Positions 36,225 through 45,037 are shown, counted from the stretch's first letter. The stretch: 64,000 bases of DNA from Pseudomonas paralcaligenes (GCF_019655855.1 NZ_BPFX01000019.1:62001-126000), one strand, 5' to 3'. The notes: generated by a model not told the origin, from the letters alone. Program-made: numbers and translations.

Positions 36225-37301
36225 TCAGGTGTGGTAGCGACGCGGCACCCGCGCGGTGACCTTGGTCAGCAGCTCGTAGCCGATGGTGCCGGCGGCCCGC
36301 GCCACCTCGTCCACCGGCAGGTTGGCGCCCCACAGCTCCACCGCGTCGCCGACGGCGGCCCCGGGCAGGTCGGTGAGGTCCACCATCAGCATGTCCATCG
36401 ACACCCGCCCGGCCAGCGGCACGCGGCGGCCGCCGATCCACACCGGCGTGCCGGCCGGCGCCTGGCGCGGGTAGCCGTCGGCATAGCCGCAGCTCACGGT
36501 GCCGATGCGCGACGGCCGCGTGGCGACCCAGTCGGCGCCGTAGCCGATGCTCTCCCCGGCAGGCACCTGGCGCACCGCGATCAGCTGGGCGCCGAGCGTC
36601 ATGGCTGGTTTCAGGCCCAGCTCGGCGGCGCTCAGGTCGACCAGGGGCGTGGCGCCATAGAGCATGATGCCGGGCCGCAGCCAGTCCATGTGCGCAGCCG
36701 GAATCGCCACCACGGCCGCCGAGTTGGCCAGGCTGCGCTGGTCGAAATCCAGGTCGAGCAGCTCGAGGAAACGCTCCAGCTGCAGCTCGGTCATCGAGTG
36801 GCCGCGCTCGTCGGCGCAAGCGAAGTGGCTGATCAGGTTCAACTCGGCGACCTGGGCGGCGCCGCGCAGGCGGGGGAACAGCTCGCGGATCGCCTCGGCG
36901 GAGAAGCCCAGGCGATGCATGCCGGAGTCCAGCTTGAGCCAGACGTTCAGCGGCCGCGGCAGATCGGCGGCGAGCAGCGCCTCGACCTGCTCCGGCCCCT
37001 GCAGCACCAGGTCCAGCCCCAGGTGCGCCGCCATCGGCAGCTCGTCGGCCGAGAAGCAGCCCTCCAGCAGCAGGATGCGCGCCTCAGCGTGCATGGCGCG
37101 CACCTCGGCGGCCTCCTCCAGGCTGGCCACGGCGAAGCCGTCGGCCTCGTCGTGGAGCACGCTGACCACCTCACGCGCGCCATGCCCATAGGCGTTGGCC
37201 TTGACCACGGCGAACGCCTGGCGCCCGGGCGCGCAGCGCCTGGCGAGCCGGTAGTTGTGGACGATGGCGGCCAGATCGATGGTGGCGACGAGAGGGCGCA
37301 T
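36225..37301 (-). CDS. alr: Alanine racemase
   Basis: A 358-residue fold-type III PLP enzyme interconverting L- and D-alanine for peptidoglycan. The PLP lysine is K34 in AFAVVKANAYGHGAREV. The second catalytic base is the tyrosine in ESIGYGADWVATRPSRI. RPGIMLYGATPL and the C-terminal SMDMLMVDLTDLP domain are typical. It follows dnaB on the same strand, as recalled for alr in P. aeruginosa; a hairpin between them (37323-37352) suggests it can be transcribed separately. Confidence 0.96.
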   Translation of the reverse strand: MRPLVATIDLAAIVHNYRLARRCAPGRQAFAVVKANAYGHGAREVVSVLHDEADGFAVASLEEAAEVRAMHAEARILLLEGCFSADELPMAAHLGLDLVLQGPEQVEALLAADLPRPLNVWLKLDSGMHRLGFSAEAIRELFPRLRGAAQVAELNLISHFACADERGHSMTELQLERFLELLDLDFDQRSLANSAAVVAIPAAHMDWLRPGIMLYGATPLVDLSAAELGLKPAMTLGAQLIAVRQVPAGESIGYGADWVATRPSRIGTVSCGYADGYPRQAPAGTPVWIGGRRVPLAGRVSMDMLMVDLTDLPGAAVGDAVELWGANLPVDEVARAAGTIGYELLTKVTARVPRRYHT

Positions 37302-37322
37302 GGCGGGCTTCCGGAAACGAAA

Positions 37323-37352
37323 CGGGCGCCCATCTTAACCGCTGGGCGCCCG
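37323..37352 (-). terminator. Hairpin after dnaB
   Basis: CGGGCGCCCA (37323-37332) is complementary to TGGGCGCCCG (37343-37352) with a 10-nt loop. On the minus strand it is followed by TTTCGTTTC, a weak U-rich tract. It lies between the dnaB stop and the alr start. Confidence 0.55.
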
Positions 37353-37381
37353 CTTTCATTGATCCGGCAGGGGTATGACGA

Positions 37382-38776
37382 TCATTCGTCCTCGAACTGG
37401 TAGGTCCCCGGCGCCAGATTGTCGAAGCGCGTGTACTTGCCGATGAAGGCCAGGCGGCAGGTGCCGATGGGACCGTTACGCTGCTTGCCGATGATGATCT
37501 CGGCCACGCCCTTGAACTCGGTCTCCGGGTGGTACACCTCGTCGCGGTAGACGAACATGATGATGTCGGCGTCCTGCTCGATCGCACCGGATTCGCGCAG
37601 GTCGGAGTTGACCGGGCGCTTGTTGGGGCGCTGCTCCAGGGAGCGGTTGAGCTGCGACAGGGCGATCACCGGGCAGTTGAATTCCTTGGCCAGGGCCTTG
37701 AGCGAGCGCGAGATCTCGGAAATCTCGTTGGTGCGGTTGTCGCCGCTGGAGCCCGGGATGCGCATCAGCTGCAGGTAGTCGACCATGATCATGCCGATAT
37801 CGCCATGCTCGCGCGCCAGGCGACGGGCGCGGGCGCGCATCTCGGTCGGCGAGATGCCGGCGGTGTCGTCGATGAACAGCTTGCGCTCGTTGAGCAGGTT
37901 GACCGCCGAGGTCAGGCGCGGCCAGTCGTCGTCGTCCAGCTTGCCGGAGCGCACCTTGGTCTGGTCGATGCGGCCGAGCGACGAGAGCATACGCATCACG
38001 ATCGAGTCGCTGGGCATCTCCAGGGAAAACACCAAGATCACCTTGTCGGAGCGCAGCACCGCGTTCTCCACCAGGTTCATGGCGAAGGTGGTCTTGCCCA
38101 TGGACGGACGGCCGGCGACGATCACCAGGTCGGCCGGCTGCAGGCCGCTGGTCATGCCGTCCAGGTCGGTGAAGCCGGTGGAGATGCCGGTCAGGCCCTC
38201 GTTGGTATTGAACAGCTCGTCGATGCGGTCGATGGTCCTGACCAGGATATCGTTGATCCCCACCGGCCCGCCGGCCTTGGGCCGCGCCTCGGCGATCTGG
38301 AAGATCTGCCGCTCGGCCTCGTCGAGCACCTCCACCGCGCTCTTGCCCTGGGGCGCGTAGGCCATGTCGGCGATATCGTTGCTGATGCCGATCAGCTGCC
38401 GCAGGGTGGCGCGCTCGCGAATGATCTGCGCATAGGCCTTGATGTTGGCCACCGAGGGCGTGTTCTTGGCCAGTTCGCCGAGGTAGCCCAGGCCGCCGAC
38501 CTGGCTCAGGTGGCCTTCCTTGTCCAGCTGCTCGGACAGGGTCACCACGTCGAACGGCGAGTTGCGCTCGGCCAGGGTGAAGATGGCGCGGAAGATCAGG
38601 CGGTGGTCATGCCGGTAGAAATCGCCATCGGACACCGCGTCGGAGACCCGCTCCCAGGCGTTGTTGTCGAGCATCAGGCCGCCCAGCACGGCCTGTTCGG
38701 CCTCGATGGAATGCGGCGGCACCTTGAGGGCGGCGGTTTCCAGGTCGTACTGCTGGGGGACGCTGATATCGTTCAT
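37382..38776 (-). CDS. dnaB: Replicative DNA helicase DnaB
   Basis: A 464-residue hexameric helicase of the replication fork. The N-terminal helical domain has PPHSIEAEQAVLGGLMLDN. The RecA-like domain has Walker A VAGRPSMGKTTFAMNLVEN, Walker B IGMIMVDYLQLMRI and the H4 segment VIALSQLNRSLEQRPNKRPV. The arginine finger region ESGAIEQDADIIMFVYRDEV follows. No intein is present and length is normal. It lies downstream of rplI on the same strand, a conserved order in gamma-proteobacteria, separated from it by a terminator-like hairpin. Confidence 0.98.
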   Translation of the reverse strand: MNDISVPQQYDLETAALKVPPHSIEAEQAVLGGLMLDNNAWERVSDAVSDGDFYRHDHRLIFRAIFTLAERNSPFDVVTLSEQLDKEGHLSQVGGLGYLGELAKNTPSVANIKAYAQIIRERATLRQLIGISNDIADMAYAPQGKSAVEVLDEAERQIFQIAEARPKAGGPVGINDILVRTIDRIDELFNTNEGLTGISTGFTDLDGMTSGLQPADLVIVAGRPSMGKTTFAMNLVENAVLRSDKVILVFSLEMPSDSIVMRMLSSLGRIDQTKVRSGKLDDDDWPRLTSAVNLLNERKLFIDDTAGISPTEMRARARRLAREHGDIGMIMVDYLQLMRIPGSSGDNRTNEISEISRSLKALAKEFNCPVIALSQLNRSLEQRPNKRPVNSDLRESGAIEQDADIIMFVYRDEVYHPETEFKGVAEIIIGKQRNGPIGTCRLAFIGKYTRFDNLAPGTYQFEDE

Positions 38777-38836
38777 GGCAACTCGGATTCCACTGCGCAG
38801 AGCCCTTGGGCAAGCCGCGCGGCTTGGCCAAGGGTT

Positions 38837-38878
38837 CTAAAAAACAACGGGCACGCACCGCAAAGCGATGAGTGCCCG
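38837..38878 (-). terminator. Intrinsic terminator after rplI
   Basis: CGGGCAC (38848-38854) pairs with GTGCCCG (38872-38878). On the minus strand the hairpin is followed by TTGTTTTTTAG. It lies between rplI and dnaB and should end the ribosomal protein transcript. Confidence 0.7.
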
Positions 38879-38926
38879 ATTGTCTGCAGGCCCGCACCTT
38901 CGTGCAAGGCCCGCGGGTCGCTCGCC

Positions 38927-39373
38927 TTAGGCGGCTACCACGATCACCTTGACGGTGGCTTCCACGTCGGAGTGCAGGTGCACAGCAACGTCGAACTCGC
39001 CGACCTGGCGGATGGTACCGTTCGGCAGACGCACTTCGGCCTTCGACACTTCCACGCCAGAGGCGGTCAGAGCTTCGGCGATGTCGTGAGTACCGATGGA
39101 ACCGAACAGCTTGCCTTCGTCACCGGCCACGGCAGTGATGGTGACTTCCAGCTCGGCCAGTTGGGCAGCGCGAGATTCGGCGGAAGCCTTCTTCTCGGCA
39201 GCGGCTTTTTCCAGCTCGGCGCGGCGAGCTTCGAACGCAGCAACGTTCTCGGCGGTAGCGGCGGTAGCCTTGCCCTGCGGCAGCAGGTAGTTGCGGCCGT
39301 AACCGGATTTGACGTTGACCTTGTCGCCCAGGTTGCCCAGGTTGGCGATTTTTTCCAGCAGGATAACTTCCAT
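38927..39373 (-). CDS. rplI: 50S ribosomal protein L9
   Basis: A 148-residue large-subunit protein. The N-terminal rRNA-binding domain has the L9 signature [21 protein letters not shown] long lysine/alanine/glutamate connecting helix (about 42-75) follows, and the C-terminal domain ends [19 protein letters not shown]. Length is standard. Codons are strongly biased to highly expressed forms. It is last in the rpsF-rpsR-(DUF2232-like)-rplI cluster. Confidence 0.98.
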   Translation of the reverse strand: MEVILLEKIANLGNLGDKVNVKSGYGRNYLLPQGKATAATAENVAAFEARRAELEKAAAEKKASAESRAAQLAELEVTITAVAGDEGKLFGSIGTHDIAEALTASGVEVSKAEVRLPNGTIRQVGEFDVAVHLHSDVEATVKVIVVAA

Positions 39374-39394
39374 TTGGGTCTTACCTCTTAACTT

Positions 39395-40288
39395 TTAACC
39401 TTCACCGTCCGCGGGGCCTGCGCCATCGTTGCGCGCTCGGCGACCGCGAAAATCCATCAGACTGTCGATGATGGCCAGGGCCACCAGTAACGGATAAACC
39501 AGCTGCATGAACAGCAGCAGCGACACATACAGCCCCACCAGCCAGAACCGCGCCAGACGCCCTTCGGCGGCCAGGCCATGCAGCAGGGCCACCCCGGCAA
39601 ACGCCAGCGGCACGCTGCACAGCGGCGTCAGCATGGCCATCTCCAGGCCCAGATTCGGCGCCAGGAACATGACCGCCAACAGCCCGAAGGCCAGTGCCGG
39701 CGGCAGCCGCAAGGCGCGAAAATCGCGCCCGAAGCCGCCGGGGTTGTACAGTGCCGCCTGCCAGTACCGCCCAAGCATCAGGCAGAGCAGGCTGACGGCC
39801 TGCAGCAACGCCGCCATCAATCCGGTGAGCACGGGGACGATCAGTGCCTCCAGGCGGGTCCGCTCCTCTACCGACATCTGCTGGTAGACCCCATCGAGCA
39901 TCTGCGGCATGAGCTTGTACAGCTAACCCGCCAGAGCGGCGATGGGTTCACGGAACACCGCACCCAGAACCACGCCATACACCAGGCCGACGGGAATGCT
40001 CAGCAGCACCACCCGACTCCAGGCGTGGCCGGCGCGCAACAACAGCGCCAGCCCCAGCGAACCGAGCAGCACCAGCAGGGTGCGCGGCTCGCCGAAATGC
40101 CACCAGCCCAGGGCCGGCAGCAACGCCCAGGCGAGGATGCCAACGGCATCTCTCGGCCCCCGCCGCAGCAGCACCAGGCAGCTGGCGGCGGCACTCAACC
40201 AGAACAACAGCGGCACCGCCGCCGAACCGACCACCACGAGGGTGGCCTGCATGCGGCCGCGCATGATGAATTCAGCCATGGCGCGCAT
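39395..40288 (-). pseudogene. DUF2232-like membrane protein gene interrupted by an in-frame amber codon
   Basis: One continuous reading frame of 297 codons is broken by TAG at 39923-39925 (codon 122). The first part (40288-39926) encodes 121 residues starting MRAMAEFIMRGRMQATLVVV and ending AVFREPIAALAG. The same frame continues past the stop as LYKLMPQMLDGVYQQMSVEE and on to 39395. Both halves are rich in transmembrane helices (for example LLAVMFLAPNLGLEMAMLT, FWLVGLYVSLLLFMQLVYP). A single gene of about 290 residues with this content lies between rpsR and rplI in Pseudomonas as I recall it. The downstream half has an ATG at 39910 and could be translated alone. Explanations are nonsense mutation, readthrough, a split gene, or a sequencing error; GAG to TAG would be one base. 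Confidence 0.75.
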
Positions 40289-40325
40289 GCGGTTTATCCC
40301 TTACTACGAAATCGACGGTCCGCTA

Positions 40326-40556
40326 TCAACGGCCGTGGCTGTCGGTGTAGGGCAGCAGGGCCAGGTAGCGGGCGCGCTTGATAGCGACGGCCAGCTGACG
40401 CTGGTACTTGGCCTTGGTACCGGTGATACGGCTGGGAACGATCTTGCCGGTTTCGGAGATGTAGGCCTTCAGGGTGTTGAGATCCTTGAAGTCGATCTCT
40501 TTCACGCCTTCGGCGGTGAAACGGCAGAATTTACGACGACGGAAGAAACGTGCCAT
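40326..40556 (-). CDS. rpsR: 30S ribosomal protein S18
   Basis: A 76-residue small-subunit protein, with the signature [20 protein letters not shown] and [20 protein letters not shown]. It forms a heterodimer with S6 on the 30S platform and, with S6, can bind the rpsF leader. It lies 28 nt downstream of rpsF on the same strand. The highly basic ends ([24 protein letters not shown]) are normal. Confidence 0.98.
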   Translation of the reverse strand: MARFFRRRKFCRFTAEGVKEIDFKDLNTLKAYISETGKIVPSRITGTKAKYQRQLAVAIKRARYLALLPYTDSHGR

Positions 40557-40584
40557 GAATGTGGCTCCTCAATAGATCCGTGGA

Positions 40585-40998
40585 TTACTCGTCAGCGTTG
40601 TCGCTGTTGTCACCGTCTTCGCCTTCGGCGGATTCGGTTTCAACGCGCTCACGGCGCTCGCGGCGCTCGCTGCGGTTTTCTTCGGCCTTGAGCATCTCGG
40701 ACTGGCCGGTAACGGCTTCGTCGCGGCGGATGATCAGGTTACGGATCACGGCATCGTTGTAGCGGAAGTTGTCTTCCAGCTCGGCCAGGGCCTTGCCGCT
40801 GCACTCGACGTTCAGCATCACGTAGTGAGCCTTGTGAACGTTGTTGATGGCGTAGGCCAGCTGGCGACGACCCCAGTCTTCCAGACGGTGGATTTTGCCG
40901 CCGTCTTCTTCGATCAGCTTGGTGTAACGCTCGACCATGCCGCCGACTTGCTCGCTCTGGTCCGGGTGAACCAGGAAGATGATTTCGTAATGACGCAT
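40585..40998 (-). CDS. rpsF: 30S ribosomal protein S6
   Basis: A 137-residue protein beginning [20 protein letters not shown], followed by [20 protein letters not shown] and [20 protein letters not shown], all S6 signatures. The C-terminal tail is a charged region ([20 protein letters not shown]), comparable to the acidic tail that RimK extends with glutamates in other bacteria. GGAG lies 7 nt before the ATG. A leader hairpin resembling the S6:S18 binding motif precedes it. Confidence 0.98.
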   Translation of the reverse strand: MRHYEIIFLVHPDQSEQVGGMVERYTKLIEEDGGKIHRLEDWGRRQLAYAINNVHKAHYVMLNVECSGKALAELEDNFRYNDAVIRNLIIRRDEAVTGQSEMLKAEENRSERRERRERVETESAEGEDGDNSDNADE

Positions 40999-41019
40999 GA
41001 ATGCTCCTTACGGGTTGCA

Positions 41020-41044
41020 GCCTGCCAACGGAACGTGGTCAGGC
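41020..41044 (-). promoter_or_regulatory. Candidate S6:S18 autoregulatory RNA hairpin in the rpsF leader
   Basis: Transcribed from the minus strand this gives GCCTG-a-CCA-CGTTCCGT-TGG-CAGGC: an outer 5-bp stem, a bulged A, an inner 3-bp stem and an apical loop containing CCG. A bulged hairpin with a CCG loop just upstream of rpsF is the known S6:S18-binding leader motif that represses translation. It lies 21 nt before the rpsF start codon. Confidence 0.6.
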
Positions 41045-41166
41045 AAGGAGTGAATGACTCGTTGATCTTGCCGAAGCGAAGGCGCGCAAGCGCCTGCCGT
41101 CGCGGCAAGGGGCGACATTCTAGAGAAGCCCCCTGCCGCGCGCAAGGCGAACTGGCGATTATTTGA

Positions 41167-41919
41167 TCAGGCCTTGCCGGCCACGCGACGCTGGCGCACC
41201 GCCTCGAACAGGCAGACTCCCGTGGCGACCGACACATTGAGGCTGCTGACGCTGCCTCCCATGGGCAGCTTCACCAGATAGTCGCAGTGTTCGCGGGTCA
41301 GGCGGCGCATGCCCTTGCCCTCGGCGCCCATGACCAGCACGGTGGGGCCGGTCATGTCCAGCTGGTACAGCTCCTGGTCGACCTCGCCGGCGGTGCCGAC
41401 GATCCACAGGCCCTTCTTCTGCAGCTTTTCCAGCGTGCGCGCCAGGTTGGTCACCGCCACCAGCGGGATCACCTCGGCGGCGCCGCAGGCCACCTTGCGC
41501 ACGGTGGCGTTGAGGGTCGCGGACTTGTCCTTGGGCACGATCACCGCCTGGGCACCGGCGGCGTCGGCGGTGCGCAGGCAGGCGCCGAGGTTGTGCGGGT
41601 CGGTCACCCCGTCCAGCACCAGCAGCAGGGCGGGACCCTCGCCACGCTCGAGCAGCTCGTCGAGCATGTTCTCGCCCCACACCTGGCTCGGACTGACCTC
41701 GGCCACCACGCCCTGGTGCACGCCCTCGGCCCACTCGTCCAGCTCCTGGCGATCCTTGTGCCCGACCGCCACGCGATGCTGGCCGGCCAGCGCCAGCAGG
41801 GCCTGCACCCGCGGATCATGCCGGCTCTCGGCCAGCCACAGCTGCTTGACCCGCTTGGGATGATGACGCAGCAACGCTTCGACGGCGTGGACGCCGTAGA
41901 CCTTTTCCAGCTGGCTCAT
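41167..41919 (-). CDS. rlmB: 23S rRNA (guanosine-2'-O-)-methyltransferase RlmB
   Basis: A 250-residue SpoU-family enzyme that methylates the ribose of G2251 in 23S rRNA. The N-terminal substrate-binding domain begins KVYGVHAVEALLRHHPKRVK. SPOUT motif 1 is DPHNLGACLRTADAAGAQAV, motif 2 LVMGAEGKGMRRLTREHCD, motif 3 LPMGGSVSSLNVSVATGVCL, forming the trefoil knot that binds SAM. Length matches E. coli (243). The start overlaps the rnr stop in ATGA (41916-41919), so translation is coupled, the usual rnr-rlmB arrangement. Confidence 0.97.
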   Translation of the reverse strand: MSQLEKVYGVHAVEALLRHHPKRVKQLWLAESRHDPRVQALLALAGQHRVAVGHKDRQELDEWAEGVHQGVVAEVSPSQVWGENMLDELLERGEGPALLLVLDGVTDPHNLGACLRTADAAGAQAVIVPKDKSATLNATVRKVACGAAEVIPLVAVTNLARTLEKLQKKGLWIVGTAGEVDQELYQLDMTGPTVLVMGAEGKGMRRLTREHCDYLVKLPMGGSVSSLNVSVATGVCLFEAVRQRRVAGKA

Positions 41920-44432
41920 TGCTTCGCCTTGCGCTTGCTCGGCCGACTTGCCGACGGAGCACCGCCCGCCTTGGGCGCGCCCTTGCGATGGCCGGAAGCC
42001 TTACCGGAGCCGCCCTTGGCCGCGGGCGCCTTGCCGCCGCCCTTCTTGGCGCCGTCGAGCAGAGCCTTCTTCACATCACGGCTCTTCTGCACATCGGTGT
42101 TGCCGGGCCCCGGGGTCTTGGCCGCCGGCTTGCGACGCGACTCGCCGGCACGGCCACGGCCCGCCGGCGCCTTGTCGGCCCGCCCTTCGCTCAGCTCGAA
42201 CTCGATCTTGCGCTCGTCCAGATCGACGCGCATGACCTTCACTTCCACGCTGTCGCCCAGGCGGAAGCTGCGCCCACTGCGCTCGCCGGCCAGGCGATGA
42301 TGCACGGGGTCGAAGTGGTAGTAGTCGCCCGGCAGCGCCGTGACGTGGACCAGGCCCTCGACATAGATGTCACGCAGCTCGACGAAGATGCCGAAGCCGG
42401 TCACCGCGGTGATCACGCCCTCGAAGGTCTCGCCGACGCGGTCCTGCATGAACTCGCACTTGAGCCAGTTGACCACGTCGCGGGTAGCCTCGTCGGCGCG
42501 CCGCTCGGTCATCGAGCACTGCTCGCCAAGCTTCTCCAGCGCCGCCTCGTCGTACGGGTAGATGCGCGCCTTGGGCATGCTCGCCGCACCGGCGCGCTGT
42601 ACGTGCTTGGTCTCGCGCTTGGAGCGGATCACGCTGCGGATGGCACGGTGCACCAGCAGGTCCGGGTAACGCCGGATCGGCGAGGTGAAGTGGGTGTAGG
42701 CCTCGTAGTTCAGGCCGAAGTGGCCGTTGTTGTCGGCGCTGTACACGGCCTGGCTCAGAGAGCGCAGCATCACGGTCTGGATCAGGTGGAAGTCCGGACG
42801 ATCCTGAATGCTGGCCAGCAGCTTCTGGTAGTCCTTCGGCGTCGGCCCCTGCTTGCCCTTGTGCAGGGCCAACCCCAGCTCACCGAGGAAGGCCTTGAGC
42901 TTCTCGACCCGCTCGGCCGGAGGACCGTCGTGCACCCGGTACAGCGAGGGCATCGAGTGGTCGAGCATGAAGCGCGCAGTGGCCACGTTGGCCGCCAGCA
43001 TGCATTCCTCGATCAGCTTGTGCGCGTCATTGCGCTGGGTCGGACGGATCTCGGCGATCTTGCGGCCGGCACCGAAGACGATGCGGGTTTCCTGGGTCTC
43101 GAAGTCGATGGCGCCGCGCTCGTGACGAGCGGCCAGCAGCACCTTGTACAGCGAATAGAGTTCCTTGAGGTGCGGCAGGACCGCCTTGTACTCGTCGCGC
43201 AGGGCCTTGCCCTCGCTGCTCTTGGGCTGCTCCAGCATGTAGCTGACCTTGTTGTAGGTCAGGCGCGCATGGGAGTGGATCACCGCCTCGTAGAACTGGT
43301 AGTCGACCAGCTCACCGGACTTGGACATGCTCATCTCGCAGACCATGGCCAGGCGGTCGACCTGCGGGTTCAGCGAGCACAGACCGTTGGACAGCTCTTC
43401 CGGCAGCATCGGCACCACGCGCTCGGGGAAGTACACCGAGTTGCCGCGCTTCTCCGCCTCGGCATCCAGCGCGGAGCCGACCTTGACGTAGTGCGATACG
43501 TCGGCGATCGCCACGTAGAGCTTCCAGCCGCCGGAGAACAGCTTCCAGCGGCCGCTGTTCTTCTCGCAGTAGACGGCGTCGTCGAAGTCGCGGGCGTCCT
43601 CGCCGTCGATGGTGACGAACGGCAGGTGACGCAGGTCGACGCGATTCTCCTTGTCTCTCTCCTCGACTTCGGACTTGAGCTTGCGCGCTTCCTTGACCAC
43701 CGCCTCGGGCCAGGCATGGGGAATGTCGTAGCTGCGCAGAGCCACGTCGATCTCCATGCCCGGCGCCATGTAGTTGCCGATCACTTCGACGATGTCGCCC
43801 TGGGGCTGGAAGCGCGACGTGGGCCAGTGGGTGATCTTGATCTCGACGAACTGACCGACCCTGGCACCGCTCGTGCGGCCCGGGGTGACCAGCACTTCCT
43901 GCTGGATCTTCGGATTGTCGGCCTCGACGAAGCCGATGCCGGCCTCCTCGAAATAGCGGCCCACGATGGTCTCGTGGGCGCGCGCGATGACCTCGACGAT
44001 GGCGCCTTCGCGGCGACCACGGCGATCGAGACCGGAGACGCGGGCAAGCACGCGGTCGCCGTCGAACACCAGGCGCATCTGCGCCGGGCTGAGGAACAGA
44101 TCGTCGCTGCCGTCGTCCGGCACCATGAAGCCGAAGCCGTCGCGGTGGCCGCTGATGCGGCCGCGGATCAGGTCGAGCTTGTCCACCGGCGCGTAGGTGC
44201 CGCGACGGGTATAGATAAGCTGGCCGTCGCGCTCCATGGCACGTAGGCGGCGACGCAGCGCTTCGAGCTGCTCGTCGGTGGTCAGGCCGAACTCGGCCAC
44301 CAGCTCTTCACGGGCGGCGGGAGAGCCGCGCTCGGACAGGTGCTGGAGGATCAGCTCGCGGCTAGGGATGGGGTTTTCGTATTTTTCCGCCTCACGGGCG
44401 GCCTCGGGATCGAGGGATTGCCAATCGGCCAT
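41916..44432 (-). CDS. rnr: Ribonuclease R
   Basis: An 838-residue 3'-5' exoribonuclease of the RNase II family that degrades structured RNA. An N-terminal winged helix (LIFQHLSERGSPA-type region near 28-70) is followed by two cold-shock domains. The RNB catalytic domain has the aspartates in FVTIDGEDARDFDDAVYCEK (about 275-290), and conserved YFPERVVPMLPEELSNGLCS and HFTSPIRRYPDLLVHRAI. An S1 domain (ITAVTGFGIFVELRDIYVEG) follows. The C-terminal tail of about 100 residues is lysine-rich and low-complexity, as in Pseudomonas RNase R. Start at the ATG at 44432. Confidence 0.97.
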   Translation of the reverse strand: MADWQSLDPEAAREAEKYENPIPSRELILQHLSERGSPAAREELVAEFGLTTDEQLEALRRRLRAMERDGQLIYTRRGTYAPVDKLDLIRGRISGHRDGFGFMVPDDGSDDLFLSPAQMRLVFDGDRVLARVSGLDRRGRREGAIVEVIARAHETIVGRYFEEAGIGFVEADNPKIQQEVLVTPGRTSGARVGQFVEIKITHWPTSRFQPQGDIVEVIGNYMAPGMEIDVALRSYDIPHAWPEAVVKEARKLKSEVEERDKENRVDLRHLPFVTIDGEDARDFDDAVYCEKNSGRWKLFSGGWKLYVAIADVSHYVKVGSALDAEAEKRGNSVYFPERVVPMLPEELSNGLCSLNPQVDRLAMVCEMSMSKSGELVDYQFYEAVIHSHARLTYNKVSYMLEQPKSSEGKALRDEYKAVLPHLKELYSLYKVLLAARHERGAIDFETQETRIVFGAGRKIAEIRPTQRNDAHKLIEECMLAANVATARFMLDHSMPSLYRVHDGPPAERVEKLKAFLGELGLALHKGKQGPTPKDYQKLLASIQDRPDFHLIQTVMLRSLSQAVYSADNNGHFGLNYEAYTHFTSPIRRYPDLLVHRAIRSVIRSKRETKHVQRAGAASMPKARIYPYDEAALEKLGEQCSMTERRADEATRDVVNWLKCEFMQDRVGETFEGVITAVTGFGIFVELRDIYVEGLVHVTALPGDYYHFDPVHHRLAGERSGRSFRLGDSVEVKVMRVDLDERKIEFELSEGRADKAPAGRGRAGESRRKPAAKTPGPGNTDVQKSRDVKKALLDGAKKGGGKAPAAKGGSGKASGHRKGAPKAGGAPSASRPSKRKAKQ

Positions 44433-44535
44433 TAAGTGAAATCACCTTTACGCATATATAGATGGTGTGCCATGCCCCTATTGAAGCGCGAAACGGCATC
44501 GGGGGTCAGCACAATAATTTTTTCGCCGTCAGGGG

Positions 44536-44564
44536 TTTACAAGCAAAAACGGGCTCCGTATAGT
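44536..44564 (+). promoter_or_regulatory. Sigma-70 promoter of the tRNA-Leu pair
   Basis: TTTACA (44536-44541), a 17-nt spacer and TATAGT (44559-44564), followed by a GC-rich discriminator TCGCGCC. The strong match and the discriminator typical of stable RNA genes place transcription start near 44571, about 58 nt before the first tRNA. Confidence 0.7.
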
Positions 44565-44628
44565 TCGCGCCCACAACGTTGCTGAGACGTTGTAACACGG
44601 AAGCGACTGAGTAATCATAGTTTCCCGT

Positions 44629-44715
44629 GCCCAGGTGGCGGAATTGGTAGACGCACTAGGTTCAGGTCCTAGCGGTGGCAACACCGTGGAAGTTCGAGTC
44701 TTCTCCTGGGCACCA
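44629..44715 (+). tRNA. tRNA-Leu(CAG), first copy
   Basis: An 87-nt type II tRNA with a long variable arm. The acceptor stem GCCCAGG pairs with CCTGGGC (44705-44711), followed by A and encoded CCA. The anticodon stem CTAGG/CCTAG encloses loop TTCAGGT, giving anticodon CAG for the CUG codon, the dominant leucine codon in this genome. The TTCGAGT T-loop is intact. Confidence 0.97.
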
Positions 44716-44723
44716 CTCTTCAG

Positions 44724-44754
44724 AAACCGAGCCAAAAGCTCGGTTTCGCTTTTA
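44724..44754 (+). terminator. Hairpin between the two tRNA-Leu genes
   Basis: AAACCGAGC-caaaa-GCTCGGTTT followed by CGCTTTTAA. It resembles the stronger terminator after the second tRNA and may be a processing site or partial terminator in the tRNA transcript. Confidence 0.5.
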
Positions 44755-44822
44755 ACGGAGCAGCCTCCGTACCGCCGAAAGCGGTGAAGCTGCAAAAAGT
44801 CGGCGAGCGATCGTCGCAATGT

Positions 44823-44909
44823 GCCCAGGTGGCGGAATTGGTAGACGCACTAGGTTCAGGTCCTAGCGGTGGCAACACCGTGGAAGTTCGAGTCTTCTCC
44901 TGGGCACCA
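44823..44909 (+). tRNA. tRNA-Leu(CAG), second copy
   Basis: An 87-nt tRNA identical in sequence to the first copy, 194 nt downstream start to start. It has the same acceptor stem, anticodon CAG and encoded CCA. Conservation of flanking ACCACTCTTCA on both copies indicates tandem duplication of a unit larger than the tRNA. Confidence 0.97.
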
Positions 44910-44920
44910 CTCTTCAAGAA

Positions 44921-44947
44921 AAAACCGAGCTAAGGCTCGGTTTTTTC
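44921..44947 (+). terminator. Intrinsic terminator after the tRNA-Leu pair
   Basis: AAAACCGAGC-taag-GCTCGGTTTTTTCG: a 6-bp GC-rich stem flanked by A and T runs. It ends the tRNA transcript 12 nt after the second CCA. Confidence 0.85.
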
Positions 44948-44972
44948 GTTTCTGATTGCTGAAAACCTCGCT

Positions 44973-45025
44973 GTGGGAGCGGCCTTGGCCACGATGGAGC
45001 GCATCGCGGCCAAGGCCGCTCCCAC
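44973..45025. repeat. Pseudomonas REP palindrome
   Basis: GTGGGAGCGGCCTTGGCC (44973-44990) and its exact complement GGCCAAGGCCGCTCCCAC (45008-45025) with a 17-nt loop. The GTGGGAGCGGCC arm is the typical dispersed REP/BIME of Pseudomonas. It lies between the convergent tRNA operon and the chemoreceptor gene and may also act as a transcription end. Confidence 0.85.
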
Positions 45026-45037
45026 TAGCGAATAGCG

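Noticed and set aside
41919..44246. A plus-strand open frame of about 775 codons opposite rnr
   Set aside because: Antisense shadow of RNase R; no domain or start signal.
44629..45025. tRNA genes considered as an attachment site of an integrated element
   Set aside because: No integrase gene and no direct repeat of the tRNA 3' end other than the second intact tRNA; only a REP palindrome and a chemoreceptor follow.
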